From Clostridia bacterium (GTDB lineage: Bacteria > Bacillota > Clostridia > Christensenellales > Aristaeellaceae), in NCBI GenBank assembly GCA_900759005.1, contig CAAEUQ010000184.1, positions 1 through 49,117 of the forward strand: a DNA stretch of 49,117 bases, in the 5' to 3' direction. Positions 1-7,208 of the stretch are shown in pieces (the stretch's first letter is position 1; each line of letters begins with the position of its first letter). The position numbers were made by a program, and so were the translations under genes. The notes below the pieces were generated by a model. It was not told the DNA's origin. It searched no databases and saw only the letters and a program-made list of their open reading frames with translations.

Positions 1-54
1 ACAAGCGACAGCTTGAACATCACATGGAAAATCTGACTGGCGGCACCCCTCCCG

Positions 55-330
55 TCAGATACCTACCCTGTGTAGTCCCTTGTAAACTGTACTTTCCCAT
101 TTATCAAATAGTGGCTTTAATTGTTGATTTGAAATGATATATATCTTCTTCAAGATAATACCATCATACAAAGCAACAGACCAAGGAACTGTTTTGTATT
201 TCTTGATGATAGAATGGTTTAAGTGATGATTAGTTGTAATGCCAGCATTTCCCTTAGAAATGTCTAAGGATTTCATTTCCCATTCACAACCATTTATATC
301 AACACCATCATTTCCTTCGCGACCAATGTA
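55..330 (-). pseudogene. AT-rich fragment, possible restriction-endonuclease-like C-terminal part
   Basis: An open frame on the minus strand encodes about 90 residues with no convincing start. It is far richer in A and T than everything after it. The fragment contains an E-W-E-M-K stretch, which fits the E-x-K half of a PD-(D/E)xK nuclease site, preceded by an aspartate in GVDING, then HHLN..IIKKY and a final KWES segment. I recall this pattern from type II restriction endonuclease-like proteins, but I cannot name a family. The frame stays open to about position 351, where the sequence has already become the GC-rich DUF4230 coding DNA of the other strand, so the N-terminal part is missing. 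Positions 1-54 hold nothing I recognise. The fragment may be a horizontally acquired piece or a contig-end chimera. Confidence 0.35.
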
Positions 331-470
331 TCGCGGATGTGACCGAAGAAGTCAAACACGAAAAGGCGATCTATGAGCTCGCCGGACAGAACGCGAAAAA
401 TATCGTTGAAGCGCTGGTTCGACCGTTTGTGAATAGTCTGGATTCGGATTATGTACTGGAAATCAGTTAA
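318..470 (+). pseudogene. C-terminal fragment of a DUF4230 protein
   Basis: The plus-strand frame ending at the TAA of 468-470 reads DVTEEVKHEKAIYELA, then QNAKNIVEALVRPFVNSL and DYVLEIS. This matches the usual end of DUF4230 proteins, an amphipathic helix with an (E/Q)NAK motif followed by a short beta strand. The same family is encoded by the next gene, which starts 15 bases downstream, so this was probably the first of a tandem pair. Only about 50 codons remain. Upstream of roughly 318 the frame runs into the AT-rich foreign-looking DNA and loses similarity. No start codon or ribosome binding site is available, so this is a remnant or a gene cut by the end of the assembled piece. Confidence 0.6.
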
Positions 471-484
471 GGGGGCGGCTGAAA

Positions 485-1099
485 ATGAAAAATCTTATCG
501 GCGTATTGCTCGCGGCGATGATGTGCGTATCCCTTGCGGCGTGTTCAAAACCGAGTCAGGCGATTGCACCACAGGCGTCTCAGATGAAGTCAATCTGTGA
601 ATTGGCAACGATGCAATGCTATTATCATAATGTCGCGAAATACTATCAGGAGAATGCTGAAAGCGGTATTCTGGGCATTGGAAGCAAAGACAGAAAATTC
701 TGGGTGGAATATTCCGGTATTGTTACGGTTGGAATTGATGCTTCACTGGTCGCCGTACAGATCGACAGCGATGATGTAACAGTTACGCTGCCGCCGGCGA
801 AGGTGATGAGCTGCAAAGTCGATAATGAGACGCTGACGAAGGATTCCTTTATCGTGGCGCAGGGCTCTGCGAGCGTGAAAGCCGAGCATCAGACGGAGGC
901 ATTCAGAGAGGCACAGGAGCAGATGTGGCAAGCTGCTTCAAATGATACGACGCTGCTTGCTAACGCCCAGCAGCGTGCTCAGCAACTGTTGGAGGACTAT
1001 GTAAATAATATTGGCGATGGAGTCGGAAAAAAATACCGGATTCATTGGGTTTATCTGGAAAACGCGGAAAGCGCGGAAGAGATGGAAGGAGCGGAATAA
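485..1099 (+). CDS. DUF4230 domain lipoprotein
   Basis: Protein of 204 residues with a lipoprotein signal: a basic N-terminus (MKN), a hydrophobic stretch and the lipobox L-A-A-C with Cys20. It is therefore expected to be lipid-anchored on the outer face of the membrane. The body has the DUF4230 features: a MKSICELATMQCYYHNVAKY segment, a strand-rich middle (YSGIVTVGIDAS) and a long C-terminal helix with AQQRAQQLLEDYV. The function of DUF4230 is unknown. The start is set by GGGGGCGG about 6 bases before ATG. A second DUF4230 fragment lies directly upstream, so the two were probably co-transcribed. The last codons are Glu/Ala-rich (ENAESAEEMEGAE). Confidence 0.8.
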   Translation: MKNLIGVLLAAMMCVSLAACSKPSQAIAPQASQMKSICELATMQCYYHNVAKYYQENAESGILGIGSKDRKFWVEYSGIVTVGIDASLVAVQIDSDDVTVTLPPAKVMSCKVDNETLTKDSFIVAQGSASVKAEHQTEAFREAQEQMWQAASNDTTLLANAQQRAQQLLEDYVNNIGDGVGKKYRIHWVYLENAESAEEMEGAE

Positions 1100-1109
1100 A
1101 ACTCATTTC

Positions 1110-1322
1110 CGACAAAACGAGAAGCCACGCAGATTTGTCGCGGAGGTTGCCGAACTGGCGGCGAAATACGGTTTGAACTTCTTTGTCGTGACGGACGGTG
1201 CAAGCGGCATTCGGAATTCCGGCAATCCTGCGGTTGCGCACGCGCGCAAGGCGCATATGGAATGGGAGTGCGCAAATAACGTCGATTCGGCGCACGACTG
1301 GTCGGAGAATCCGAATGAATAG
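1110..1322 (+). pseudogene. truncated small conserved protein, N-terminus missing
   Basis: The frame ending in TAG at 1320-1322 encodes FVAEVAELAAKYGLNFFVV, TDGASGIRNSGNPAVAHAR and a Trp-containing tail ending in DWSENPNE. The composition and the TDGASG..NNGNPAV-like pattern look like a real small conserved protein of gut Clostridia whose function I do not know. The only in-frame ATG codons lie inside the preceding DUF4230 gene in another frame (1011 and 1017) and have no ribosome binding site. Between 1080 and 1130 there is no usable start. I read it as the C-terminal remnant of a gene whose 5' end was lost. It could instead use a cryptic start. Confidence 0.4.
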
Positions 1323-1339
1323 CAATCTGCACGAATATT

Positions 1340-1377
1340 AAAACGGGAATCGCGCATACTCCGGCGATTCCCGTTTT
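1340..1377. terminator. bidirectional Rho-independent terminator
   Basis: A 14-base perfect inverted repeat (AAAACGGGAATCGC at 1340-1353 against its complement at 1364-1377) with a 10-base loop. A-tract on the left and T-tract on the right make it work for both the leftward methyltransferase gene and the rightward fragment. Confidence 0.85.
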
Positions 1378-1386
1378 GATGTGCAT

Positions 1387-2208
1387 TTACTTTTTCGCGC
1401 GGCGTTGACGGTCGATCTCATACAGGCAGATTGACGCGGCGCATCCGGCGTTCAGCGACGACGCGCTGCCTTGAATCGGAATCTTTGCCAGCACGTCGCA
1501 ATGCTCCTTCCAACCCTTCGACAGACCGAACGTTTCGTTGCCGATCAGCAGGAGCGTGGGCACCGTTAAATCGACTTCCTCGAGCAGACATGTTCCGTGC
1601 GCGCTCGTTCCGACGATATTCAGCCGTACCGACAGCGAATTTGCCCAATTCAGCGCATCCTGCATCGATTCCAGCGCGGCAAACGGGCGGGCGAACAGCG
1701 TGCCGATCGTGGCGCGCAGGCACTGCGGATCGTAAAAATCGGCGGCATGACCGGTCGTGAGCACGCCGCACGCGCCGAACGCATCCGCGGAGCGAACCAG
1801 CGTTCCCAGATTGCCCGGCCCCTGCGGGCGATCAAACAGCACAAACAGCGGATCCTTCGATTCACTTGACAGCTTCGTCATTCGTTCCAATCCATCTGTG
1901 CGCTGGCGCAGCAGGGCGATCAACTCACAGGGATTTTCACGGTCGCTCAGTTCGGCGTGCAGCTCGGGCGCCATTTCGTAAACGACCTCCGGATTTGCCT
2001 TCGCAAGCATATCCTGCGCCCAGCCGGACAGACGCTTGCCGCTTGCATAGCCCATCGCGGCGAATTGCCAGCCGTGCGCAATCGCCTGTTCAATCGGGTG
2101 TACGCCCTCCAGAAACATCAGCTTCTGCTGCGTGCGCTTTTCGCGGTTGCGTTTCAGGGTTTCAAAGCGCTGGAATTCCGCCGAGCGCGAAAACATCTGC
2201 TTGTGCAT
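1387..2208 (-). CDS. TrmH/SpoU-family RNA 2'-O-methyltransferase
   Basis: Protein of 273 residues that should transfer a methyl group from S-adenosylmethionine to a ribose 2'-OH of tRNA or rRNA. The three SPOUT motifs are visible: NLGTLVRSADAFG (motif 1), LLIGNETFGLS (motif 2) and ASSLNAGCAASICLYE (motif 3). The N-terminal part (KRTQQKLMFLEGVHPIEQAI) matches the substrate-binding extension of this family. I start it at ATG 2208, preceded by AAGGTG 6 bases away. A longer frame to 2268 has no ribosome binding site and would overlap the promoter. It is a single gene between a bidirectional terminator and its own sigma-A promoter. The exact RNA target cannot be read from the sequence. Confidence 0.88.
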   Translation of the reverse strand: MHKQMFSRSAEFQRFETLKRNREKRTQQKLMFLEGVHPIEQAIAHGWQFAAMGYASGKRLSGWAQDMLAKANPEVVYEMAPELHAELSDRENPCELIALLRQRTDGLERMTKLSSESKDPLFVLFDRPQGPGNLGTLVRSADAFGACGVLTTGHAADFYDPQCLRATIGTLFARPFAALESMQDALNWANSLSVRLNIVGTSAHGTCLLEEVDLTVPTLLLIGNETFGLSKGWKEHCDVLAKIPIQGSASSLNAGCAASICLYEIDRQRRAKK

Positions 2209-2223
2209 ATGCGTCACCTTTCG

Positions 2224-2239
2224 TATATCAGCTGATATA
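2224..2239. promoter_or_regulatory. 16-bp perfect palindrome at the methyltransferase transcription start
   Basis: TATATCAGCTGATATA reads identically on both strands. It lies immediately downstream of the minus-strand -10 box (2240-2245), so it covers the expected transcription start. This placement suits a repressor operator; it could also be a short 5' hairpin. The regulator is unknown. Confidence 0.5.
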
Positions 2240-2268
2240 ATGATATCTGCGAGAACGGTTTCTGTCAA
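2240..2268 (-). promoter_or_regulatory. sigma-A promoter of the TrmH-family gene
   Basis: On the minus strand, TTGACA (2268-2263) and TATCAT (2245-2240) are separated by exactly 17 bases, 32 bases upstream of the chosen start codon. Confidence 0.75.
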
Positions 2269-2323
2269 GCGTGGACGCGTTATGCTTGACGCGCCGATTA
2301 CAATGAAAGAAAGGGGTGAGCGA

Positions 2324-2641
2324 ATGAAAATCCAGATTGATCCGAACGGCGTATGGTACTACGGCGCGCCGGAAAAGCTTACCGTGCTGCGCACGGGCAG
2401 CATGATCATCCAATGACGCGCGCTTGCCGAGGCGTTTGCCCATAAGCCGAGCGCGCTTTTCTATGAAGACGATGGGCGAATTGCGTATAACGGCGTTCAG
2501 CCCGGTTCTCTATATGAGATTGACAAGCCCGTTCATATTGGAACGGACGCGCAGCTGCATCCGTACTCCACAATAGACGCGGGCGCGGAATTCCTGATTA
2601 TGCGCCCGCTGAAGGTAAAGAAAATCGCGGATTTGCCGTAG
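2324..2641 (+). pseudogene. hypothetical gene interrupted by one in-frame TGA
   Basis: A good start (AAAGGGGTGAGCG then ATG at 2324) opens a frame MKIQIDPNGVWYYGAPEKL that meets TGA at 2414-2416. The same frame continues without another stop for 74 codons (RALAEAFAHKPSALFYEDDG, later IDKPVHIGTDAQLHPYSTID, ending KKIADLP) to TAG at 2639-2641. The part after the TGA has normal coding composition, so a single base change (CGA or TGG to TGA) is the simplest explanation. I do not recognise the about 105-residue product. Selenocysteine is unlikely: no family resemblance and no hairpin obvious just after the TGA. Confidence 0.6.
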
Positions 2642-2662
2642 AAAATCAGAGCGATTGCGCGG

Positions 2663-3265
2663 CTATTTCTTTTGCGCGAGGCTATCGCGGATTTCCTTGA
2701 GGAGCATGTTGTTCTTTTTTGCTTCGTCGATCAGTTCGCCGAAGCCGTACATGGTAAGGGACGAGAGCCAGCTCGCCAAGGGCCCGCCGAACAGAACCAG
2801 CAAGCCGGTCTTGGGCGAATCGTTGCTGATGAGGACGATTCCCGCTATGACGCATACGATGATTCCAATCCAGCAAAACACGGTGGCAGCTGCCTTGATT
2901 TTTCCGCCGATGTTGCCGAACATTCCGGAGCCTTCGCCCTTATCGGGCGCGAAAAAGTCCTGCTGCCTTTCGGAAATCGGCTTGCGGGACACCTCTTCGC
3001 GCTCCAATTCAGATACGGCGGAAGCGTTTGAAGAGATAATATCGGTCAGGCGATCCCTGGCTTCGCCATCAGGCATTTCCTTTGAATAGGTGTACAGGTA
3101 ATTGATCGCGCGTTTAACCTCGCCGGAATTATCGCTTTCCTGTATGATGTTCAGCTTTTTTTCGCAGTCCGGACAGCAAAAAGCGTCGGTATCGCTCTCA
3201 TTCAGATGAAACAGGAACAACGGATTTTTCGATTCGAATTCTTTGCCGCAAACGATGCACTTCAT
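2663..3265 (-). CDS. zinc-ribbon membrane protein, function unknown
   Basis: Protein of 200 residues. It begins with a zinc-ribbon-like Cys pair, MKCIVCGKEF, followed by FCCPDCEKKL, a treble-clef or ribbon that probably binds one zinc ion. A polar middle (about residues 55-110) leads to two closely spaced membrane segments near residues 120-170 (AAATVFCWIGIIVCVIAGIV and TGLLVLFGGPLASWL) and an amphipathic C-terminal helix (ELIDEAKKNNMLLKEIRDSL). The start at 3265 has AGGAGG 8 bases upstream; the longer open frame to 3409 has no support. It stands alone, facing the AbrB operon divergently. Function is not recognised. Confidence 0.75.
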   Translation of the reverse strand: MKCIVCGKEFESKNPLFLFHLNESDTDAFCCPDCEKKLNIIQESDNSGEVKRAINYLYTYSKEMPDGEARDRLTDIISSNASAVSELEREEVSRKPISERQQDFFAPDKGEGSGMFGNIGGKIKAAATVFCWIGIIVCVIAGIVLISNDSPKTGLLVLFGGPLASWLSSLTMYGFGELIDEAKKNNMLLKEIRDSLAQKK

Positions 3266-3396
3266 GGCTGAATCCTCCTGATGAATATGATGATACTGCT
3301 TATATTTTATCGAAATGTGGCGAAAAATTGGAGAATGCACGGTAAATATGATGTAAACAGCGGAATCGTCGCATCCATATTTTACACCCGCTTCTA

Positions 3397-3425
3397 TTGA
3401 CAAACGCATTTGTTTCTGATATATT
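3397..3425 (+). promoter_or_regulatory. sigma-A promoter of the AbrB-YnbB-EamA operon
   Basis: TTGACA at 3397-3402 and TATATT at 3420-3425 with a 17-base spacer, about 50 bases before the AbrB-like start codon. Confidence 0.8.
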
Positions 3426-3476
3426 CCTACAAGTGAGAAAAGTTATACACGTTCGACCGCGAAAGAGAGGGGCGCT

Positions 3477-3719
3477 ATGGCGGGAGGCAAGCATTTGCTC
3501 GGAAAAGTGAACGGCAGGCATATCTTCGGAACGGTGAAGGTGGGCGAGAAGGGGCAGATCGTGATTCCGAAGGAAGCGCGCGATCAGTTTGGCATTCGCC
3601 CGGGGGATACGCTGCTGGTGCTCGGCGACGATCGACACGGTATCGTGGTCACGCGTCCGGACATTATCGAGGACGTTGCGGAGCGCATATTCGATCATCT
3701 AAATGAGAATAAGGAGTAA
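3477..3719 (+). CDS. AbrB/SpoVT-type transition-state DNA-binding regulator
   Basis: Protein of 80 residues with a swapped-hairpin AbrB fold: GTVKVGEKGQIVIPKEARDQ followed by FGIRPGDTLLVLGD, the classic pattern of the DNA-binding domain. A 20-residue N-terminal extension precedes it and a short acidic helix (IIEDVAERIFDHLNENKE) follows, probably for oligomerisation. It heads an operon: the next start codon is 6 bases after its stop and the third gene follows at once. It is likely an autoregulator of the downstream PLP enzyme and exporter, but that is inference from position. Start chosen at ATG with GAGAGGGG upstream. Confidence 0.82.
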   Translation: MAGGKHLLGKVNGRHIFGTVKVGEKGQIVIPKEARDQFGIRPGDTLLVLGDDRHGIVVTRPDIIEDVAERIFDHLNENKE

Positions 3720-3725
3720 TTTTCG

Positions 3726-5006
3726 ATGGAAATTGAAAGAACATATGGGATGCTCGGGGTTTGCCCGAAGGTTTACGAGTTCGGCGAGGCTGTGCTGAAC
3801 GATCTGAAGCCGCGCTTTGAAGCGATCGACCGCACGGCGGAATGCAATCAGGCGAAGGTGCTGCACGCGATGCAGAAGAACCGCGTCAGCGCCCAGTGCT
3901 TTGCCGCGACCACCGGTTACGGTTACGATGACGTCGGCAGAGACAATCTCGAACGCGTATATGCCGATACTTTTCATACCGAAGCGGCGCTGGTGCGCCC
4001 GCAGATCGTTTGCGGAACGCACGCGCTGACCGTCGCACTGTCGGCAAACCTTTTGCCGGGCGACGAGCTGCTTTCGCCGGTAGGCAAGCCGTATGATACG
4101 CTCGAAGAGGTGATTGGCATTCGCCCGTCGCCGTGCTCGCTCGCAGAATACGGCGTGACGTATCGCCAGGTGGATTTGACGCCGGACGGCGGATTTGATT
4201 GGGAAGGCATTCGCAGCGCGATCAACGAGCGCACGAAGGTCGTGACCATTCAGCGTTCGAAGGGCTATCAGACACGGCCGACGTTCTCCGTAAAGCAAAT
4301 CGGCGAGCTGATTGCGTTTGTGAAAAAGATCAAGCCCGGCATCATTTGCATGGTCGACAACTGCTACGGCGAATTCGTCGAGGAAATCGAGCCTTCGGAC
4401 GTGGGCGCGGATATGACGGTTGGTTCGCTGATCAAGAATCCGGGCGGCGGACTTGCGCCGATCGGCGGCTATATCGCCGGCACGCAGAAATGCGTCGATC
4501 GCTGCGCGTATCGCCTGAGTGCGCCGGGTCTGGGGCAGGAGGTCGGTGCAAACCTCGGCATCATGTCGGCGTTCTATCAGGGGTTCTTCATGGCGCCGAC
4601 GGTGGTTTCCGGTGCGCTGAAGGGCGCAATTTTCGCCGCAAACATCTATGAAAAGCTCGGCTTCCACGTCGTTCCGAATTCCACGGAATCGCGTCACGAC
4701 ATTATTCAGGCGGTCGAACTCGGCTCTCCGGAGCGCATGATTGCGTTCTGCCTGGGTATTCAGGCGGCTGCACCGGTGGACAGCTTCGTTCGCCCCGAGC
4801 CTTCGCCGATGCCGGGCTATGATTCGGACGTGATCATGGCGGCAGGCGCGTTCGTTCAGGGTTCGTCGATCGAGCTGAGCGCGGATGGCCCGATTCGTCC
4901 GCCGTATGCGGTGTATTTCCAGGGCGGGCTTACGTGGGTTCACGCAAAGCTGGGCATTCTCATGAGTTTGCAGAAGCTGTATGAAGCGGGTCTTGTGAAC
5001 CTGTAA
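3726..5006 (+). CDS. ynbB: PLP-dependent lyase-like protein, methionine gamma-lyase/aluminium-resistance family (YnbB-like)
   Basis: Protein of 426 residues of the PF06838-type family annotated as methionine gamma-lyase family or aluminium resistance protein. These are fold type I PLP enzymes related to cystathionine gamma-synthase. Visible features: TTGYGYDDVGRDNLERVYAD, CGTHALTVALSANLLPGDEL (cofactor-binding region), MVDNCYGEFVE (Asp contacting the pyridine nitrogen) and GSLIKNPGGG, with the Lys expected to form the Schiff base. Length is normal for the family. The true substrate has not been established for this group, so the name should not be taken as a reaction. It sits between the AbrB-like gene and an EamA transporter with almost no spacing, which suggests that it makes or degrades something that the transporter moves. 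Confidence 0.88.
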   Translation: MEIERTYGMLGVCPKVYEFGEAVLNDLKPRFEAIDRTAECNQAKVLHAMQKNRVSAQCFAATTGYGYDDVGRDNLERVYADTFHTEAALVRPQIVCGTHALTVALSANLLPGDELLSPVGKPYDTLEEVIGIRPSPCSLAEYGVTYRQVDLTPDGGFDWEGIRSAINERTKVVTIQRSKGYQTRPTFSVKQIGELIAFVKKIKPGIICMVDNCYGEFVEEIEPSDVGADMTVGSLIKNPGGGLAPIGGYIAGTQKCVDRCAYRLSAPGLGQEVGANLGIMSAFYQGFFMAPTVVSGALKGAIFAANIYEKLGFHVVPNSTESRHDIIQAVELGSPERMIAFCLGIQAAAPVDSFVRPEPSPMPGYDSDVIMAAGAFVQGSSIELSADGPIRPPYAVYFQGGLTWVHAKLGILMSLQKLYEAGLVNL

Positions 5007-5024
5007 TTGAAGGAGGAGATTTCA

Positions 5025-5960
5025 TTGTCGTGGTTTATTCTGGCGCTGATCGCCATGCTCTGCTGGAGCGGTTCGGATCTGTTCAGCAAAATGGGTTCCA
5101 AACCCGACGATAAAATGAGCCATTGGAAAATGGTGATGGCGGTTGGACTGGTGATGGGCATTCACGCGGGCATTACGATGCTCGGCGGCGTGCGCGTGAC
5201 CGTTTCGGACATGATTACTTATCTGCCCGCATCTTTTCTGTATATTCTCGCGATGGTGCTGGGCTATGTGGGACTGCGCTACATCGAGTTGTCGATTTCC
5301 TCGCCGATTTGCAATACCTCCGGCGCTGCGGCGGCGCTGTTCTGTCTGGTTTTCCTAGGCGAAAAGCTGCCGGAGCTGCCGGTTACGCTGTTCGGAAAGG
5401 AAATGACGCTGCCGCTTGGTCTGGTCGCGGTGATCCTGATGGCGGTCGGCGTTCTGATGCTCGGCATCGTTGAAACGAACGAGGACGAAGAAATCAAGCG
5501 CGAACGCCGAAAGGCGGAGAATATGCAGTATGCGCGCAGCATTCTCGCGCTGCTTTTGCCGATTCTCTATTGCCTGATCGACGCGGCGGGCACGGTTGCG
5601 GACAGCATCATCCTCGAAACGCTCGATGAAACGGTCGCGAATACCGCCTATGAGCTTACTTTCCTTGTGCTCGGCATTCTCTCGGCGATTTACGTGCTGG
5701 TTGTGAAGCGTGAAAAGTTGGAGATTCCGCGCGAAACGCCGAAACTGCTCGCAGCGGTCTGTGAAACAGCGGGTCAGCTCGCGTATATTTACGCGATCAA
5801 CACTACCGTCGCCGCCGCGCCGATCGTCTCGTGCTATTGCCTGGTCAGCGTGCTCTGGAGCCGCATTTTCCTGAAGGAAAAGCTCTCGTGGAAGCATTAT
5901 CTCGCGATCGGCATTGCCGCAGTCGGCATTGTGGCCATGGGTCTGCTGGATGAAATGTAA
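5025..5960 (+). CDS. EamA/DMT-family transporter
   Basis: Membrane protein of 311 residues with about ten hydrophobic helices in two similar halves, as in drug/metabolite transporters. The first helix is WFILALIAMLCWSGSDLFS and the second half starts near ARSILALLLPILYCLIDAAG; a charged cytoplasmic loop (NEDEEIKRERRKAEN) separates the halves. I start it at TTG 5025 because AAGGAGGAG lies just upstream with correct spacing; an earlier in-frame TTG at 5007 would put the Shine-Dalgarno inside the gene. Last gene of the AbrB-YnbB-EamA operon. Substrate unknown; an amino acid or thiol compound is plausible from the PLP neighbour. Confidence 0.85.
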   Translation: MSWFILALIAMLCWSGSDLFSKMGSKPDDKMSHWKMVMAVGLVMGIHAGITMLGGVRVTVSDMITYLPASFLYILAMVLGYVGLRYIELSISSPICNTSGAAAALFCLVFLGEKLPELPVTLFGKEMTLPLGLVAVILMAVGVLMLGIVETNEDEEIKRERRKAENMQYARSILALLLPILYCLIDAAGTVADSIILETLDETVANTAYELTFLVLGILSAIYVLVVKREKLEIPRETPKLLAAVCETAGQLAYIYAINTTVAAAPIVSCYCLVSVLWSRIFLKEKLSWKHYLAIGIAAVGIVAMGLLDEM

Positions 5961-6008
5961 AGGATAAAAAAACGGGCAACCGCGGTCTTATACAGCCGCG
6001 GCTGTTCT

Positions 6009-6053
6009 TGTATACCGAAAACCCCACGCCTAGCGTGGGGTTTTCGGTATACA
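6009..6053. repeat. perfect 21-bp inverted repeat with a 3-base loop
   Basis: Left arm 6009-6029 and right arm 6033-6053 are exact complements around CTA. The core of the arm is ACCGAAAACCCCACGC. There is no T-tract after either arm, so it is not a standard terminator, although it lies between two convergent genes. Such a 45-bp near-perfect palindrome could be a genome-wide repeat unit or a cruciform or protein-binding site. Confidence 0.8.
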
Positions 6054-6055
6054 AT

Positions 6056-6083
6056 CAAAAAGCGCGGCTGCAAAAGCCGCGCT
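6056..6083 (-). terminator. Rho-independent terminator for the small membrane protein gene
   Basis: On the minus strand AGCGCGGCT pairs with its complement around TTTGC (6083-6061) and is followed by a run of T (6060-6056). Confidence 0.75.
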
Positions 6084-6139
6084 CAGACCACCGGAAAACG
6101 CGGCAACCGCGGAAATTTCTGCACTTGCCGCGCTTTTCC

Positions 6140-6457
6140 TTACCTGATCACCGTCAGAATCAGCTGAACCAGCGCGCCGAGCGACAGCGACAGCATCGAC
6201 GAGCCGATCACCAGTCCGGCAACCGAAAAGGCCCCGCCGTGAAACGCACGCTCACAAACGCGATGATGCCCGATTGCGGAATAAATAATGCCGTTGATCG
6301 ATGCGATGATCGCAGGCGCGATGAAGAAAAATCCGACGAACGGACTGCCGATCACGCCGAACAGACACAGAATGCCCAGTACGACCAGCGGAATGGAAAG
6401 CGCCGAAATCGCAAATCCGACCACGGCCATATCGTTCTTCTCATGAGGAAGGAGCAT
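6140..6457 (-). CDS. small multi-helix membrane protein
   Basis: Protein of 105 residues: a short polar N-terminus (MLLPHEKND) and three hydrophobic segments, MAVVGFAISALSIPLVVLGI, a second around FVGFFFIAPAIIASINGIIY, and a last one AGLVIGSSMLSLSLGALVQL. The pattern resembles DUF4190-type small membrane proteins, but I cannot assign it firmly. Start at 6457 has GGAGG 8 bases upstream; a longer frame to 6580 lacks a ribosome binding site. It is monocistronic, reading towards the terminator at 6056-6083. Function unknown. Confidence 0.65.
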   Translation of the reverse strand: MLLPHEKNDMAVVGFAISALSIPLVVLGILCLFGVIGSPFVGFFFIAPAIIASINGIIYSAIGHHRVCERAFHGGAFSVAGLVIGSSMLSLSLGALVQLILTVIR

Positions 6458-6580
6458 ATCGGAAACCTCCGGCGCATTAAATCTGATTATATCATACACG
6501 AAAAGGGCACGTTTCGTCAACAGTAGTTTTGTGAATAAATTCGCCCGAGGCATATGCCCCGGGCGACGCGTTTCAGGCAT

Positions 6581-7108
6581 TTACATTTCGGGCTGAAGCA
6601 GACCGTAGCTGCCGTCGTGACGACGATAGAGCACGTTCATCGTGTCGGTCGCCTCGTTCAGGAACAGGAAGAAATCGTGTCCCAGCAGTTCCATCTGCGT
6701 GATCGCATCCTCGACGGTCATCGGCTTTACGCTGAATTTTTTCGTGCGGACGACATCGTAAACCGCCTCTTCAAATTCAGGCGCGGATTCAACAACAGGC
6801 TCGAGCTCCGCAGTGCGAATGCGTTTGTCGAGCTTCGTGCGGTAGCGGCGCAGCTGGCTTTCGATCTTGTCCACCGCGTGATCAATGGAGAGGTACATAT
6901 CGTTCGAGCTTTCCTCAGCGCGGAGGATCATATCCTTGACGGACAGCGTGATCTCAACGATATTCCGCGCGCCCTTCTGCTGCTTGAAGCGAACGCTGAC
7001 TTCCGGTTCTTCAGGGAAATAGCGATCCAGCTTGCCGAGCTTCTTTTCCACGCGCGCTTTCAGCGATTCCGAAACTTCCATGCCTTTTCCGGTATACGTA
7101 TACTTCAT
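6581..7108 (-). CDS. hpf: ribosome hibernation promoting factor, long form
   Basis: Protein of 175 residues that binds the small subunit decoding centre and dimerises 70S ribosomes into inactive 100S particles in resting cells. The N-terminal domain (about 1-105) has the HPF/YfiA core: YTGKGMEVSESLKARVEKKL, LDRYFPEEPEVSVRF and the basic helix DKIESQLRRYRTKLDKRIR. The C-terminal dimerisation domain (about 120-175) includes KKFSVKPMTVEDAITQMELL and GHDFFLFLNEATDTMNVLYR, diagnostic of long HPF in Gram-positives. Start 7108 is supported by AAGGAGG upstream. It stands alone, and growth-phase control is known for the family. Confidence 0.95.
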   Translation of the reverse strand: MKYTYTGKGMEVSESLKARVEKKLGKLDRYFPEEPEVSVRFKQQKGARNIVEITLSVKDMILRAEESSNDMYLSIDHAVDKIESQLRRYRTKLDKRIRTAELEPVVESAPEFEEAVYDVVRTKKFSVKPMTVEDAITQMELLGHDFFLFLNEATDTMNVLYRRHDGSYGLLQPEM

Positions 7109-7208
7109 TTTGGTGTCCTCCTTCACTTGTAGTGGAGCCAACGCTTTAACGTTGTAATAACTTTATTCGCCGCGTCGTTCGTTTTTTCCTGCTTCATTCA
7201 CAAATTAT

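Noticed and set aside
1011..1322. Complete gene starting at ATG 1011
   Set aside because: That start lies inside the DUF4230 gene without a ribosome binding site and its first 30 codons are Lys/Arg-rich shadow sequence.
2414..2416. TGA as selenocysteine in the hypothetical gene
   Set aside because: No known selenoprotein family resemblance and no SECIS-like stem recognised just downstream; a nonsense mutation is simpler.
3699..4943. 414-codon minus-strand frame opposite the PLP enzyme gene
   Set aside because: Arg/His-rich shadow frame; the plus-strand gene has clear catalytic motifs.
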